Shown here piece by piece: positions 12,203 to 24,446 of a stretch of DNA of 64,000 bases. How positions within the stretch are numbered: the stretch's first letter is position 1; every line of letters starts with the position of its first letter. Under the pieces are notes generated by a model. It was not told where the DNA came from. It searched no databases and saw only the letters and a program-made list of their open reading frames with translations. The position numbers and the translations under genes were made by a program. Source of the DNA: Cheiracanthium punctorium (Eukaryota > Arthropoda > Arachnida > Araneae > Cheiracanthiidae). The DNA lies in NCBI GenBank assembly GCA_038373885.1, contig JAWZYV010011610.1, positions 372,001 to 436,000 of the forward strand. The letters run 5' to 3'.

Positions 12203-14649
12203 GGGATCTCCTTGAAACAAACAGTTTCGCCTCTTTCAAAAGAGAAACAATTGGGTTCCATTCTGGATGCGGAGAAGTATAAGTAATCTCCAGCCCTGCA
12301 TTTTACTATTATTTTCAATGTACCATCCGGAGGTGATTAATTCATAAAATATCACGTCCGACCGTGAATCGCGTGTGTGCTGCGGTGCGGACCAAAACAA
12401 CCCACGGACGTTCCTCTCATTAGGCTGAAAAAAGAAAACCAACGCTAAAGAGTTGGACGTTTACCCTGTCTGGTTTATCTGTTCGGGTAGGGATCAAAGG
12501 GTTGAAACTCCAGTCGTGGAAATATGTTTGCTCAGCGACCGGTTGTTACATATTTTAATGAGCTGGGGGTAGAAGGGGAGCATAAACATGCGTAATGGCA
12601 GACAGCCCTGAGAAACACCTGCGTAATATACATCAATCAATCGAAAGAACGCATTCCGATTATGCTGGGACGGTGCGTTCCTCTCTTTTCATTCCACTCA
12701 ATCGATCTTTAACATATCTGGTTCATTTAATAGGAACGCATGTATGCATTTTTTAATTCTTACTTGCAATTACATATATTAAAATGATGAATCGTGTGGA
12801 AGCCATCGATTATAATACAACATCCAACACAAAATCCTGTTATAGTCCAGTGAATAGAAGGGTTTTATCCTACGAAAGGTCGGGTAATTGTGAATTTTTG
12901 ATACGTTGTATAAGATGGTTCATTAATGAAAAAAAAAAAAAAAATTCCACGATTTTACCTCCACGCTCCCTTCCCATCTCGTGAGAACGCTTTATAATCG
13001 GCTAAATTTGATTTTTTGCAGTAGCTACTTGTCCCCCCTCCCCCGCTTTTCCTTGAAGAAATAATATAACTTTGAAACAGTAAAAATAAAACTAAATGTA
13101 TCAGAGACTCAACTATTTTCCAGAATGTTCAATACTATAAGCTGAAGAACTATTACTATATTCTTGTATTCATTATATTACTATTTTAATGTAAAAATTC
13201 TGATATAGCATTTTACAATATTTTCTTAAATGGGTAGAGAATCAGACTATTATGCTATGCAATGCTTGGGGTCAACTGTTTTTGTTCTATTTATTTATTT
13301 ATTTTTAGTCTTATAAGACGCATAGTTTTATTGTTTTTACGAGTGTTCTTTTCAGTTCGTGAAGAAACACTGGTAACCTTTAGGGTGTCGTCCCAGTACC
13401 CGCGGTAACCTCAGAATGGGGTGGGAAATGTTGGGGAAGAGAAGAGAGATTTACGACTATTTCTCCTCATTAAGGTCGGTAACGAGATCGGGGATTACAG
13501 AATTCAACTTAGCGATAGTCCCTCCTCCCCCTCTCAAAGTTCTCTTATCAGTTCTGTGCTTCAGCGCCTTCCTGTCTTCAAAATACAAAAGCCGAATGGG
13601 ATGGAAGAATCACTTGTTTATGTCTTGGAATTCAAAGCGATTTTTCTCAATACTAATGAAAAAGCTATTGGTTCGATATGAACTGAAACTTTTTTGAGGG
13701 AATTTTAAATCATACTCATTCTTATGAAAAGAAAATTAATGAATTCTTCTGTAACTTTAAAAGTACGAAATTATAATAATCGAACAAAAATAAAAATACT
13801 CATTATAGTTAAGTAATTACTATAGTAATTATACAATTTAAATTATATGCTTATATAGATATTCATTTACATTACAGGACGCACAGGAAGTACAGCAAGG
13901 GGGCTAATAGGGCCAAAATTTTTGATTATCATATTTATTTAGTCTAATCAAATGGCCATGCCCCCTTCATTTAACTTATGAACAGCAGTTAGCTGTGGCA
14001 TTACAAAACTTTTGCCCCTCTCCCGAAATGTGTTTCATATTGCCAAACCTAGAAAGAAAATGAAATATACTATAAGAATTTTTTTTATCAACAAATAATC
14101 TCCCCCCTCCTCCCCCCCCCAAAAAAAAAAGAAAAGAAAAAAACCTCGAGTGTAGTCCGCTTTAATAATAAATACTCTAAGTAGACAATTTGATACAAAT
14201 ACATATGAATTATTAATGTAAGCAGAAATTACATTTTTAGAGAGATTAATTAAAAGGTTTTTGTAGATATCGTATAGCGAAAAGTTTTTTCAAGAATATA
14301 TTTTCCTTGGAATAAACTATAAATTTTGACTTCCTAAAGACAAACTAAACTAAAGACAAACTTTAAAACAAAATACTGATTACGATAAGTTTCATCAAAT
14401 AAATTATGCATTTAAAATAAATGCTTGAATTCAAACTAATACCCGAAATAAACGTGCATTTCTTAACACTTTTTATTTAAATATTTTTATTTTATTTTGG
14501 AGATTTCAAAGTTAAATTCATAAATAAAGTGAATTGCAGAAACTTTGAAAAGTGCTGGAAGAAAACAAGATGTTGATGGGCGATTTCTTTTCCTCTTCTA
14601 CAATAAAGAAACAGTATCCCCGTAATTATTTAATATTGTTGATTTGTTC
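12203..14649. other. No recognisable gene
   Basis: Several short open frames lack motifs. The segment 12230-12500 has more balanced base composition (for example around CCCACGGACGTTCC) and may be unique sequence, but no protein family can be read from it. The rest is AT-rich with C-rich runs. Confidence 0.45.
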
Positions 14650-14825
14650 AGGCAAAGCATACTAGGGCTATCTTCCAAAGAGAAAAATGTTTTGAGCGAG
14701 CACGTTTTAAGGGGGCCTAACGAGTATTTATGTTACATCTGGGGAAAACATCCCAAAACTCCAGATCGACAACTGCGTAGGAAGGCAGAACGCTGGAACT
14801 TCATACTTTAGCCATCGGACAATGT
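14650..14825 (-). mobile_element. SINE-like copy related to 18655-18868
   Basis: Read on the minus strand, it carries TGTCGATCTGGAGTTTTGGG followed by a core containing AACATAAATACTCGTTAGG and CGTGCTCGCTCAA. The same order of segments occurs near 18655-18868, where a Pol III A-box-like head is better preserved. Here the head is degraded, so this is a truncated or older copy. Confidence 0.45.
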
Positions 14826-15043
14826 TCATCAATTATTTAATTATTAATATTTTATAATGCATTTTACAATTTAACAGTGCTTTATTCGATGTATCAAGTT
14901 GCGCTGTTTTTAAAAGCACGTTTTGTAAATATTTAAACGATTTTAATACTTACACAGATACTATGTTAAATCTATAAGTTTTAATATAGTATCTCTGATT
15001 GGATCATTTTTCTTTCAATACAAGGAAACCCGTAAAAATTTAA

Positions 15044-15460
15044 CCCTTTGAGGCGCAACCCTTTCTCAAAGCTGAAAAAAGGGCAGTCGTTGCGCACAGC
15101 CAGCAAAGTAAAAAAAAAAAGGGTCTCTAGATCTGTGGCACGCGATGAACGTTTCGATCGTCCGCCATCTTGCTGTTAGTTAAGTCGAGCGATGGCAACG
15201 GCTGCCCTTTTTTCAGCATTGGGCAATCTATCCGGCTGTTCTCGCATTTTTCCATTTTTCAGCAGATGTCAGTGCTGCTAAAAATAATCGTGACAATTTT
15301 TTTACGGGAAATGAAGAGCTAAAAAGTAAAGGATTCTCGTGGAGCTATGTCACCCGCAACTATTTTTATAGAAATCAAATCTATTCTTCGTGACTGGCAA
15401 CAGTCAAAACGTCAGAGTTTGGTGTTCCCAGAGCGGGCAGACTGCGCCTATTGAAAAGGG
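15044..15460 (+). mobile_element. piggyBac-like MITE, TTAA family 1, copy 3
   Basis: TTAA precedes the left end CCCTTTGAGGCGCAACCC. The right end has decayed to GCGCCTATTGAAAAGGG, and the right target site is AAAA instead of TTAA. The internal markers GAACGTTTCGATCGTCCGCC and TTCCCAGAGCGGG are clear. A poly-A run (about 15108-15120) sits next to an inverted subterminal segment. Confidence 0.75.
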
Positions 15461-15783
15461 AAAATATTATTCACTTTCGCTCAACAAATAAAACATTTTT
15501 TCCATAAAATATTTTGTATTGCATTAAAAACTGAAAATAAATAAATAAATAATTTAAAGAAACTCTAATAATTAGAAAGCATTTAAAACCACAACCTATT
15601 GGAAATGAGAAAAATTGTTTAAACCAAACGCTTAAAAAATAATCTTGTTTAAATTAAGCTAATCTGGCAGTGAAAAGTTTCTTTTTAATAAATATTTTGT
15701 CAAGACACAGATTGGAGTTTCTTTTTGTATTTTTAAGTGGAACGGCTAAAATACGGTTAACTACCTCCCCGATTGCGATAGTT

Positions 15784-16310
15784 CATATGTATAATATGCT
15801 TAGGAAAACCTGATAACAATAGCTTTCTAAAGAAATATTATCACTGTTCCCAGACCTACTGAAATTTTGGAGGTGCACAGGAAACATTTGAGGGGGGCAC
15901 ATATCGAATTTTAAAGCAGAAAGGGGAAGTTTCTTTAAATTTTCAAACATGTTTATTTTATTTTTTAAATTGACTAAGTTGTTCGGGGGGGGGGTGACAC
16001 AGAGGGGAAATGTGCCCCCCCCCAACGCTACGCCTATAGGTCATATGTATTGTATGCTTAGCTGTGACGTAGCTACACTTGGTGACACCCGGGGCGGATA
16101 TAAGTGGTGTCATCCCCCATATGAACATTTTTGCCCCATACATGCGATATTTTTGGAATTTTTGCTGTACAAGCCGTCGGGTGTCACCTTTTTGAGGGTG
16201 ACACCCGGGGCAGACCGCCCCCCCTCGCCTTGCTACGCCACTGATGCTTAGGATAACAGTAGTTATGAAGGTTTACCTCCGCTCCAGACCTACGTAACTG
16301 CACCAAAATT
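15784..16310 (+). repeat. Diverged direct duplication, second unit interrupted
   Basis: The stretch 15784-15880 (CATATGTATAATATGCTTAG through CAGACCTACTG and GGTGCAC) recurs at 16043-16310 as CATATGTATTGTATGCTTAG, then CAGACCTACG and CTGCACC. The second unit is split by the hAT MITE at 16062-16243. Between the units, 15890-16040 carries G- and C-rich runs and an end GCTACGCCTATAG like another hAT MITE, without a verified duplication. Confidence 0.5.
16062..16243. mobile_element. hAT MITE (182 bp)
   Basis: A perfect 8-bp duplication ATGCTTAG lies at 16054-16061 and 16244-16251. The right end TTGCTACGCCACTG and left end CTGTGACGTAGCTAC are imperfect inverted copies. The internal inverted repeat GTGACACCCGGGGC occurs near both ends. 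It has no coding capacity. Confidence 0.82.
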
Positions 16311-17409
16311 TACGCCTTTACTCTAAAATAAGAGAAATTTGGGCATAAGATCCATTCTAATGCCTTCCTCACGTATATTACAAAACAAAGAAATTGTGTG
16401 TCCAATATTTACTAAAAATGAATCATGTTGGCGTTTTTTCCGCACACCTTTCGCCCCCACTTTTAACCCCACCCCAACGTATTACCGTATTTTCAAACTT
16501 TTACGTTCTACAGATCGCTTATGAAAACCAGGCATGTAGACAGAAAAAATCTTTGGGGAATGCGCAAAAGATGGTAAAGGTAGAACATCTCATAAAAAGG
16601 TTTAATTACTGATATCCAATTAACAAAAATTAAGGATTTTTTTTCTGGAGGGGGTCGAAGGCATGCCCCTGTGGTCACCCTTTGGCTTGGCTACATGCCT
16701 GATGAGAACAAAAATAAGAAAAGAACGTATAATGATGAGGGATATCCAGGGACAGCCTTAGGCAGGGGCAAACGCCCAGAGGACCGCGATTGGAAGCTCC
16801 GCATGAAAATTTAGTTTCCGAAAAAATATATGAATTATAAATGCAACATTTGTCTGTCATGTTATTATTTTTTTTCCGTACATTTTAGTAATTTGTCGAA
16901 TTGAATTAAACTCTTCCTTGCCAACTTTGTAAAGCTGCTTTACAAATTTTCTTGAAACTTGAGTATTAGTAATGTAGATTAATTAATATTTTTACTGATT
17001 ACTGCATGTCTCAATCCATCGGATTTATGATATGTTGCACTGCAATATTACGTTCAGACGCCCATGTTGCATAAATGCTCAACAGCACCGATAATATTTT
17101 TTTTTAAACTTGCGGGGGGGGGGTGGCTTTTAACTTAGGTTGTCAGTTATTATGCAATAAGAAGAAAGTAGTAAAATAATCCAAAATTTCACTCTACTAA
17201 TCGTTAGGGGTGGAGTGGGTATATGAGCCCACCCCCTCTTCTCCTTTGTCTAAGCATGACTTTTTTGTTAAGATAATAGCTCTTAATCAGAATGTTTAAT
17301 TTTTATTAGCATTCTTTCACTATATTATGATGAAAGTTTGATGATGGGGCACAAATGAAAGTCATTTAAAGCAGTTCTTTTAAGAAACCACACAGTTTAT
17401 CACCCGCTG
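16252..17409. other. No recognisable gene
   Basis: AT-rich DNA with scattered G- or C-runs (for example 17115-17125) that suggest degraded hAT MITEs. No paired ends or duplications could be confirmed. Confidence 0.45.
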
Positions 17410-17413
17410 TTAA

Positions 17414-18116
17414 CCTTTTTAAACACCGCATTGAGATCCAGGCACATTTTAAATTAGTTCCCCCCCCCCACCCCCCCAATATTGTGTTTTATAATGCGTT
17501 AGCGAAAGGTTATTTGTCATTTAAATGGGGGGGAGGGACGTTTTTTATATAATTTTTACTGTGTTTCCAATTGGGAACATGGGTCATTCCTGACTATAAT
17601 TTACATTGGTTTCAAAAACTGAATATACTGATGGGTATTTTAAATAATAAATGAAATACTAAGACTTAATAAAAGATTTATTTTTGAATTTCAGTAAAGA
17701 TATGAATTAAGTTTGAAGAAGGGGAGGGTGCATCAAGATAGCTCTGTAAATATTTATGAAAATGGCTATTTTCATGACTTTTTTCCAGTTTCCCAGTCAT
17801 GATAGAAATGCAACTTCTATTTTAAAAAATGAAGTCAATTTTTAACTTTATCTGCTAATTTTTTCAAGTCAATACTGATAAAATTTCATTTTTGAATAAA
17901 TTTTTAATTCGATGTTCCCAGTTAGGAACATTGGACGCAGGGGAGTAGCCAAGGGGGGGGGGTCATAACCACCCTTCATGAGGAATTTTTTGCTATACAA
18001 AATGTATATTCTTCACTACATTATCATACACACGTATACATATATATGAGTTGTAGTTGTCTTAACCCCCCCCCCATGAAAAATTTCTGGCTACGCCCTT
18101 GTTGGACTGTAAAAGG
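17414..18116. mobile_element. piggyBac-like MITE, TTAA family 2, copy 2
   Basis: TTAA flanks lie at 17410-17413 and 18117-18120. The right end CTGTAAAAGG matches copy 1 in reverse orientation, and the left end CCTTTTTAAACACCG is diverged. The body is the reverse complement of the copy at 10072-10851, including TTCCAATTGGGAACATGGG-type sequence. It is interrupted by a different hAT MITE (17938-18101). Confidence 0.78.
17938..18101. mobile_element. hAT-like MITE (GTGGCGTAGCCA type) nested in TTAA family 2
   Basis: The ends CAGGGGAGTAGCCA and TGGCTACGCCCTTG are inverted copies. The flanks are TTGGACG on the left and TTGGACTG on the right, which fits an 8-bp duplication with one base lost. In copy 1 of the host element the corresponding site is uninterrupted. 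Relatives lie at 42655-42820 and 54606-54770, sharing the internal stretch GAATATACATTTTGTATGGC in either orientation. Confidence 0.82.
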
Positions 18117-18654
18117 TTAAAAGAATCAAGTAACAACAAAAAAATTGAGAATGTCCACTCATAAGACGTATTACCATTATTATAAAAACCAGACCTGTAA
18201 GAGCTAAAGAACATTCAGCAAAAATCTTTAAAATGCAATATTTTTTAAGGTCTTTTGAAATGAAAGATGAATCAGGATAATTTGTCATGCAATTTCTGTG
18301 CTTCTCAAAGTGTTTTCTTAAACTTACTCAGTATTTACCTATTGGCTTGTCCGAGAGTAGAGCTTGTATGGTAACATTGTGTATTCTTCTGAGTATCGCT
18401 AACTAAACTAAGTGAGTAAACTAAGTTTGTTTTTGAAATTTGTAAAGAGTTCGATTCCCTCCCCCCCCCCCAAGAAAAGTCTTAAATTCTCTCATAACGA
18501 AATATTTAATATAATGGGCACCGTTAATAACATTTTTTAAGATACAGTAACTAAAATCTAAAAAAAAGAAAAAACATGAACGAAAATTTTCTGAAATGTG
18601 ATGAAATAATAATGCATAGTAAGTATATTGTATAGTGTGTAAGGAAAATCAACA

Positions 18655-18868
18655 CTAGGGGTGTCTGTTCTTGGAGAGGACGCCTTGAGCGAGGTCACTT
18701 TTAAGGGGTTCTAACGCGTATTCACGTTATATTTCGAGAAAACCGCCCCAAAATGTAGGCCGTCAGATCGACACCCGCGGGTAGACAAGAACCTTTGTTC
18801 TTCACGCTTCATGCATCTACCAAATTCACTGTGCTATCCACTCGCCCACATGGCAGGACCGTTACAGA
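18655..18868 (-). mobile_element. Probable tRNA-derived SINE
   Basis: On the minus strand it begins near CCATGTGGGCGAGTGGATAG, which fits a Pol III A box (TGGGCGAGTGG), followed about 55 bp later by a B-box-like GGGTGTCGATCTG. The downstream core (AACGTGAATACGCGTTAG, then GTGACCTCGCTCAAGG) is shared with 14650-14825. The boundaries are approximate and no target duplication was found. Confidence 0.55.
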
Positions 18869-19849
18869 ATAAAACCTGCCTTAAGTAAATCCTTAACTAA
18901 GCATAAACTTATTATTTAAGAAAGTATTTCTTGGTCCAGAGAACACTTAGTCCATCTCTATATAATTTTTATTCAACGGAAAATGAAGTAAACAGAAAGT
19001 CTTAAACAAAAGTATGTCTTTCTATTTAAGACAAGTTTTATTATATAACAATAAAACTTAATTTCATCTACACCCTATTTACTTTTCGATTAAAATTATT
19101 TTTAAATGAAATTTAGTGTAATATATTTAGGCAAATCCAAAATGTTCAGTTAAATACTATTATGTACCTTCATAAACATGTATAAAATCATAAAAAATTC
19201 TTATCGTTATTTTAAAGTTTAAATCCTACTTTAATAGATACATGTATCGACTAAACGTATACATTAATTTAGCATTTTAGTCGGAATCTGTATCGACTTT
19301 GATAAATATATATTTTCAATAACTTGCTTAAAAATATACTGCCTCGTAAATGATGAGAGAAAGCATGTATGTAGGTTTTATGAATGTTTGATAAAATAAT
19401 ATTTATTTGACTTCGATGCTCTACTTGTCGTAAACGAAATCTCATTTTGAAATAAATTTGGATCTCCATACTCGAAGAAAAGAACGCATAAATGAGAGTT
19501 TTCTTCCGAAAGAAAACACATTCAACGGAAATCTCTTTTCAGTGAAACGGCTTCGATTTAACAATAGCCGTGCGTGACCCCCAAACTTGACCCTGGGTGG
19601 ACTTTGTGGACTTGGGCATAAGGGACCATCTACAGGATTTTTGTTGCCCAAACAGCATTTTGAGAGGAATAGGAGAAACGGAAAGAAATCAGGGGGGCAT
19701 GAAGGGGAAAGTGGTTTTTGACAGGTTGGGGGGTTGGATGCGCGGAGAGTGAGACTAAACCGTCTTTTAGATCGTGGCTTAATTTATTTGCTTTTAAAAC
19801 TCGACAATCAGTGACGCAGTTTTTTTTTTTTTTTTTTCAAGCATCAAAG

Positions 19850-20293
19850 CAAATTGAAGGGTCCACGGGAAGAACGATGAGAGTCCACTTTTCGTCAATG
19901 TTGAGGTTTCTACTGCATTCTGTTGTTCATTAGTGGCACTATTAATATCCGAACCCATAGCATAAGGGGAGAGAACGATGAGAATACACTGAAAAAATAG
20001 CCCAAAGATACAGTCTACTGGGGAAGAACAATGAGAGTCCATGAATGCCAAACACTAAATACACTGATTTTTTGAAGAAGTTAACAATTTGTCTGGATTC
20101 CTGCCTTCACGAGGAATTATATTGAAATATGTAATTCATATGGAATGCTTTAGCTGGAATAGCTGGAATTAAAATTTATTTTTTATTGGTAGTAAAAATA
20201 TCGACACTATTAGACTTGAAAGTTTATTTTTCGATTTTTGGAAAATCAGCTGTATTGGACTCTCATCGTTCTTCCCGTGGACCCTTCAATTTG
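19850..20293. mobile_element. Foldback element with GAAGAACGATGAGAGTCCA repeats
   Basis: Perfect or near-perfect inverted ends of about 40 bp begin CAAATTGAAGGGTCCACGGG. Inside, the core GAAGAACGATGAGAGTCCA recurs in direct orientation at 20022-20041 (as GAAGAACAATGAGAGTCCA) and in weaker form near 19970. No reliable target duplication is visible, so the superfamily is undetermined. There is no coding capacity. Confidence 0.7.
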
Positions 20294-20454
20294 AAAAGGA
20301 ATTTATTAGATTTAGAGAGATGACAAAAGAAGTTTTATTGATCATTATTATTCTTTTTTTTCACTGAATTATTTTAATCATCTTTCCTAAAGACTTTTAT
20401 TAAATATTTTTCTACTTTTCATGAAAAAAAAAAATTAAGATGGAGCACCGCACC

Positions 20455-20651
20455 CATGGGTGCCGGCAGAATATTTCCCATGGGGGGGCAAAGACTACTC
20501 CAGGGGGGGCAAAGACTACTCAAGGGGGGGCAAAGACTACTTTAACGTATGGTTACCATGTTGGAAAGAGCAAAAAAGCAAAGGAAAACACTGCATACAA
20601 AAATCCCGGGGGGCATTGCCCCCCCTTTGCCCTATGCTGCCGGCGCCCATG
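20455..20651. mobile_element. hAT MITE (CATGGGCGCCGGCAG type), copy 1
   Basis: The ends CATGGGTGCCGGCAG and CTGCCGGCGCCCATG are flanked by a perfect 8-bp duplication ACCGCACC at 20447-20454 and 20652-20659. The left half contains three tandem copies of a roughly 20-bp unit ending GGCAAAGACTACT. The second family copy at 46944-47100 has only one such unit, so the triplication arose in this copy. Confidence 0.9.
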
Positions 20652-20659
20652 ACCGCACC

Positions 20660-23600
20660 ACTTAAAGGGTGTATTCCTCATACATGCATCTCCATTTTAC
20701 AATACCTATTTTTTCCCCTTCCCTTTTCTCCACCCTTTTTCCCCCAAAAAAGGGGAAAAAAATAAATAAAGAGAAGGAGATGGTAGAAAGGTGGTGTCTT
20801 GGAATAGAAATTGCTTAGTGTGCAATAGATTATATGGGACATGTGTTCTGACACAAAGCCTTTCGCCTACCCTGTAATTTAATTTAGCGCCAGGATCTTG
20901 CCTTTATATCTGAAATGAATGCGGCTCCTACCTATATATCTGTGAAAAGCCATAGATAAAGCATATACTCTTTCACCTTTTAGACGGATCGTTTTTTTTT
21001 TAAGTTTTATATTTGCCCATTAAAAATTTTTCTAGCATTTCAATTGCATTGATTTTTGAAAGTCCATTTTCAGCCTGTTCTTGGGGAGAGAAAAGTTGTT
21101 TTCATAGCGAGCTTTCGAATAGCTTTATAAACAAACAAATTATGGCAGAGACTCGAAAGAAAAAAAATAAAAATAAAAATCCATAAGTTTGTTCTGTTCA
21201 TCTATGAAGATTTAAAAAAAGAAAAAAAAACTTAAATACAGGAATTGAATTTACAATAGGCTGCAGCGATATCAATTTAGGAAAATAAATGAAATGCAGT
21301 TCATTTATTTTTCCAATATTTTTCTCTCCGAATGCATGTTGACTCTTTGTGGTGCTTGTAAACGAGCATATTGCATATAGCATAGCTTGCAAGGAGATAT
21401 TTCGCTTTTTTTCGAAATTCCTAAAAAATTACTTCTTAAAAGAACAGCCTTAAATGCGCCAAAGACAGTAAAATTTGACTGAAGCGGAATCTAAATGGAT
21501 CAACACAATTTCGAGCTAAGTAATGCCATGTTAGAAAAGGAATAAACCTGAACAAAATAAGTGATAAAATAGTAATACCATGCTACTTTGTTTTATTACT
21601 TATTTTACTTTTATTATGCTACTATTTATCACTTATCATATTAACTTATTTTATATTATATTTTGTTTTTTGGGAGAAGGGGTGGGGTGGGGGGCTAACA
21701 ACAACAACAAAAGTTGAAACAAGTTAAATTCGTAATGCTTGAACTTTTTATGCAGTGAAATGTATTTTCGATGTGAAAAGGCGTATAATATTTATAATAA
21801 GCATACGATGTTTTAAAATAAAATTTGACAACAGACAATCTCAACAGTTTCTCTTGAAATGTTACCCTCTTCAGGATAAACAATGAATTTACTCTTCCCA
21901 TTAACAAACATTTCGTCAACATTTCGAATCAGTCCCCTGGGTTTCCCTCTGTAATTGTAGGGTATTTTGTTCCGGAACCAACTTCCAAAACTCTTCAAAA
22001 TAACCATTTTGAGTTATCTGTGTTTCAACCTGCTTGAAGTATTTTAGAAATATAATGTAGGACTTCAGCATAGTATTAAAAATAATGTAAAATTAATATT
22101 ATTTTTGTTCAGGCTATATATGTAATTTTTTTAATTTTTCATTAAAAAAAAAATAAATACGTGTTGAGTTTTTATCCCTCAATCATGGTTTATCCTTTAT
22201 TAAAACAAATTCCGTTCCCGTGTCGCTGGAATATCTAAATTCCATCATCTGTGGCTCGTAGATCAAGCAAGTTTGGCCACTCTTGGTTTTATGGCTTGGA
22301 ATGATTAAAACTTTTCTCTAGATCACTGAAAAATTTCCGTAGAATGACTATTTTAACTTCCCTTTCCACGTTAGTTAGTTTAATCCGCGGGATTCAATGT
22401 TTTTATGGTTCACTAATTTGTAATATTTCCACTTAAGATAAATTTCTGATTTTTAAAGAGTTTGCAATCGATTTTAACTATACATAAGAGGAAGAAAAAC
22501 TTTTTTCTAGCTTTTTTTAGAAAAAATATTCACTTTAGAAAGTATTTGTGCCTTGGGATTTTCAGAATTTACCTTTAAAAATTCAAGCATCACATCATCC
22601 TAATTTCAGCTCAAAAACTTCTTAAGATGTTGGGCATTTTAGAGAGGCTTCCACTTTTTTTTGCTTTTAGGATAATGAGATACGGAATACCTAAGTCATT
22701 ATATGTGATATTTATATATTCCTTAACTTGAAAAATGTTGTATACTTTAATATTTATGCACCCTCCAAAACTTTCGCACTGTTTATACAATCTACGAAGA
22801 TAAACTTTTCGATACATCAGAAAAAATAGAGTTGTGTTTTTTTTTTTCTTCCCCCACTATGCAGTAAGTCTAAGTACAAAGAATTGTTTTTTGCCCGAAA
22901 GTGCGTAATCCCGCCGGTGTAGGAGAACTCTTTTTCATTTTATTTTCCTTCAATATTATTTACTAAAAGATAAAGCCTGTCGTGGAAGTAATTACAATGT
23001 TCGATAGAAAAACATTTGGCGAAAAAAATGTGTACATTCAGTTTTTTTAATCTTTAAAATATATGTCTTCATACTCTACTTTTTTTATTATAGTAATATA
23101 CTTCAATTCAAACAGTTCCCTTCAACATAATGCGAATTTTTAATTACTTTTCAAACAGAAAAGGTCTTTAATTTAAGAAGAGTTCATTCTTAGCCAAAAT
23201 ATGAGCAAATATAGGTTAATGTGTTTTGAAAAATAAATACATAATAATGGGTATTAAAATTATTTCGTAAACTCACGAAATAATATGTACTGTACATTCT
23301 GAGGTAAAGTAATAAAAAAATAGCTAGTTATATTTTATTCACTGTTATCAACTGACACCCAAAAGAAATGCATTATTTTACTTCCAGAATACTCTCTTCT
23401 ATTATAAACAGAAATAAAGTTTCAAAAGTTCAATGTGAAATCCACCTTTTATATTTTTTACTTTATTTAAATTTAGCATGCAGGAAAAAGAATGATGCTA
23501 AAAAAATCTAATTTTTATCAATTTTACTGCATTTTATAGAATTTTAAAGCTTTGAAAAATAGCGTGACCAATATCAAAGATAAATTTAATCAAAATGATT

Positions 23601-24050
23601 TTTTAAAAAAAGGTTGGATTTCACTATTTTTTTTATATATATAAAAAAGGAAGAAGAAGAAAAGAAAAGTAAATAAAATAATAATACCTTTTGTGAGTTA
23701 TTTTTTTAAATTCATATTCATCATAAATGTAAAAAACATGTTATAAACTTGTGGTACGTTTTAAAACATATTATACAATATTAGTTACACCACAGCGGTG
23801 CCATAGTATAATAGTACTTAATCATATTTTATTTCTAAGGCTAAACTCTTGTTTTCACTTCAGAAACAGTTTTTGTAAAATGTACTTTACAAGGAAAGGA
23901 ATTGAATTGGTCGTCTTCCAAAATATTATATATATATATGTAATGTATAAAAAGGTAATTTGGGTTTTACTAGCTTGGGTATTGTTCAAGCGGGTACTTT
24001 CACTGTAAGTTTTACTTTCCTGTCATACTTGCCACGCGCGCTCTGGAGCT
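20660..24050. other. No recognisable gene
   Basis: A long AT-rich stretch. Open frames are below 90 codons and carry no motif. I see only short low-complexity runs (for example CAACAACAACAA near 21697). Confidence 0.5.
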
Positions 24051-24054
24051 ATGT

Positions 24055-24400
24055 TTTATTTATTTTGTTATTTGCCAGACATCAGGCCGTCGATTCTGAG
24101 TTCTTTAGATGTACACGTGTCCTCACGCCCTTGTAGGCCCGGATGCGGGTCATGTTGGTAAATGTGTGTGGTTCGATCAGAGATAAGAGAGAGGAGGAGT
24201 TGTGTCTTCGCAGACCACGTGGTGTGGTAAGCGTAAATACTCCCGCACATCGAAAATCGGGAGACTTCTGCCACTGGAACTGCTTCATGAGTCCACGCTG
24301 ATTCTTGTACCCGTCTCCCCTCCCCTCTTCTCATTCTAAATTGTAACTTAATTGTAATGTTCAATAAACCATATTACCTGCCTTAACTCTGAAGCCTACT
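24055..24400 (+). other. Unassigned block ending in AATAAA; solo-LTR candidate
   Basis: This block of about 320 bp is much less AT-rich than its neighbours and ends with TTCAATAAACC at 24360-24370. That layout fits the R/U5 region of an LTR or the 3' end of a transcript. I found no TG...CA pair with a matching short duplication, so neither reading is proven. Confidence 0.3.
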
Positions 24401-24418
24401 TGAAATATCTGACGTCTC

Positions 24419-24441
24419 ATATATATATATATATATATATA
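24419..24441. repeat. (AT)n microsatellite
   Basis: About eleven AT dinucleotides lie directly left of the Tc1/mariner-like element at 24447, which inserts at TA. The run offers many such target sites. Confidence 0.9.
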
Positions 24442-24446
24442 GTATA

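Noticed and set aside
20440..20765. Glycine-rich open frames
   Set aside because: They lie within a hAT MITE with a verified duplication, and the GGAKTT repeats come from its tandem 20-bp unit.
20660..24050. CRISPR array or bacterial operon signals anywhere in the window
   Set aside because: No regularly spaced identical repeats with unique spacers and no operon-like gene clusters occur. The sequence is clearly eukaryotic.
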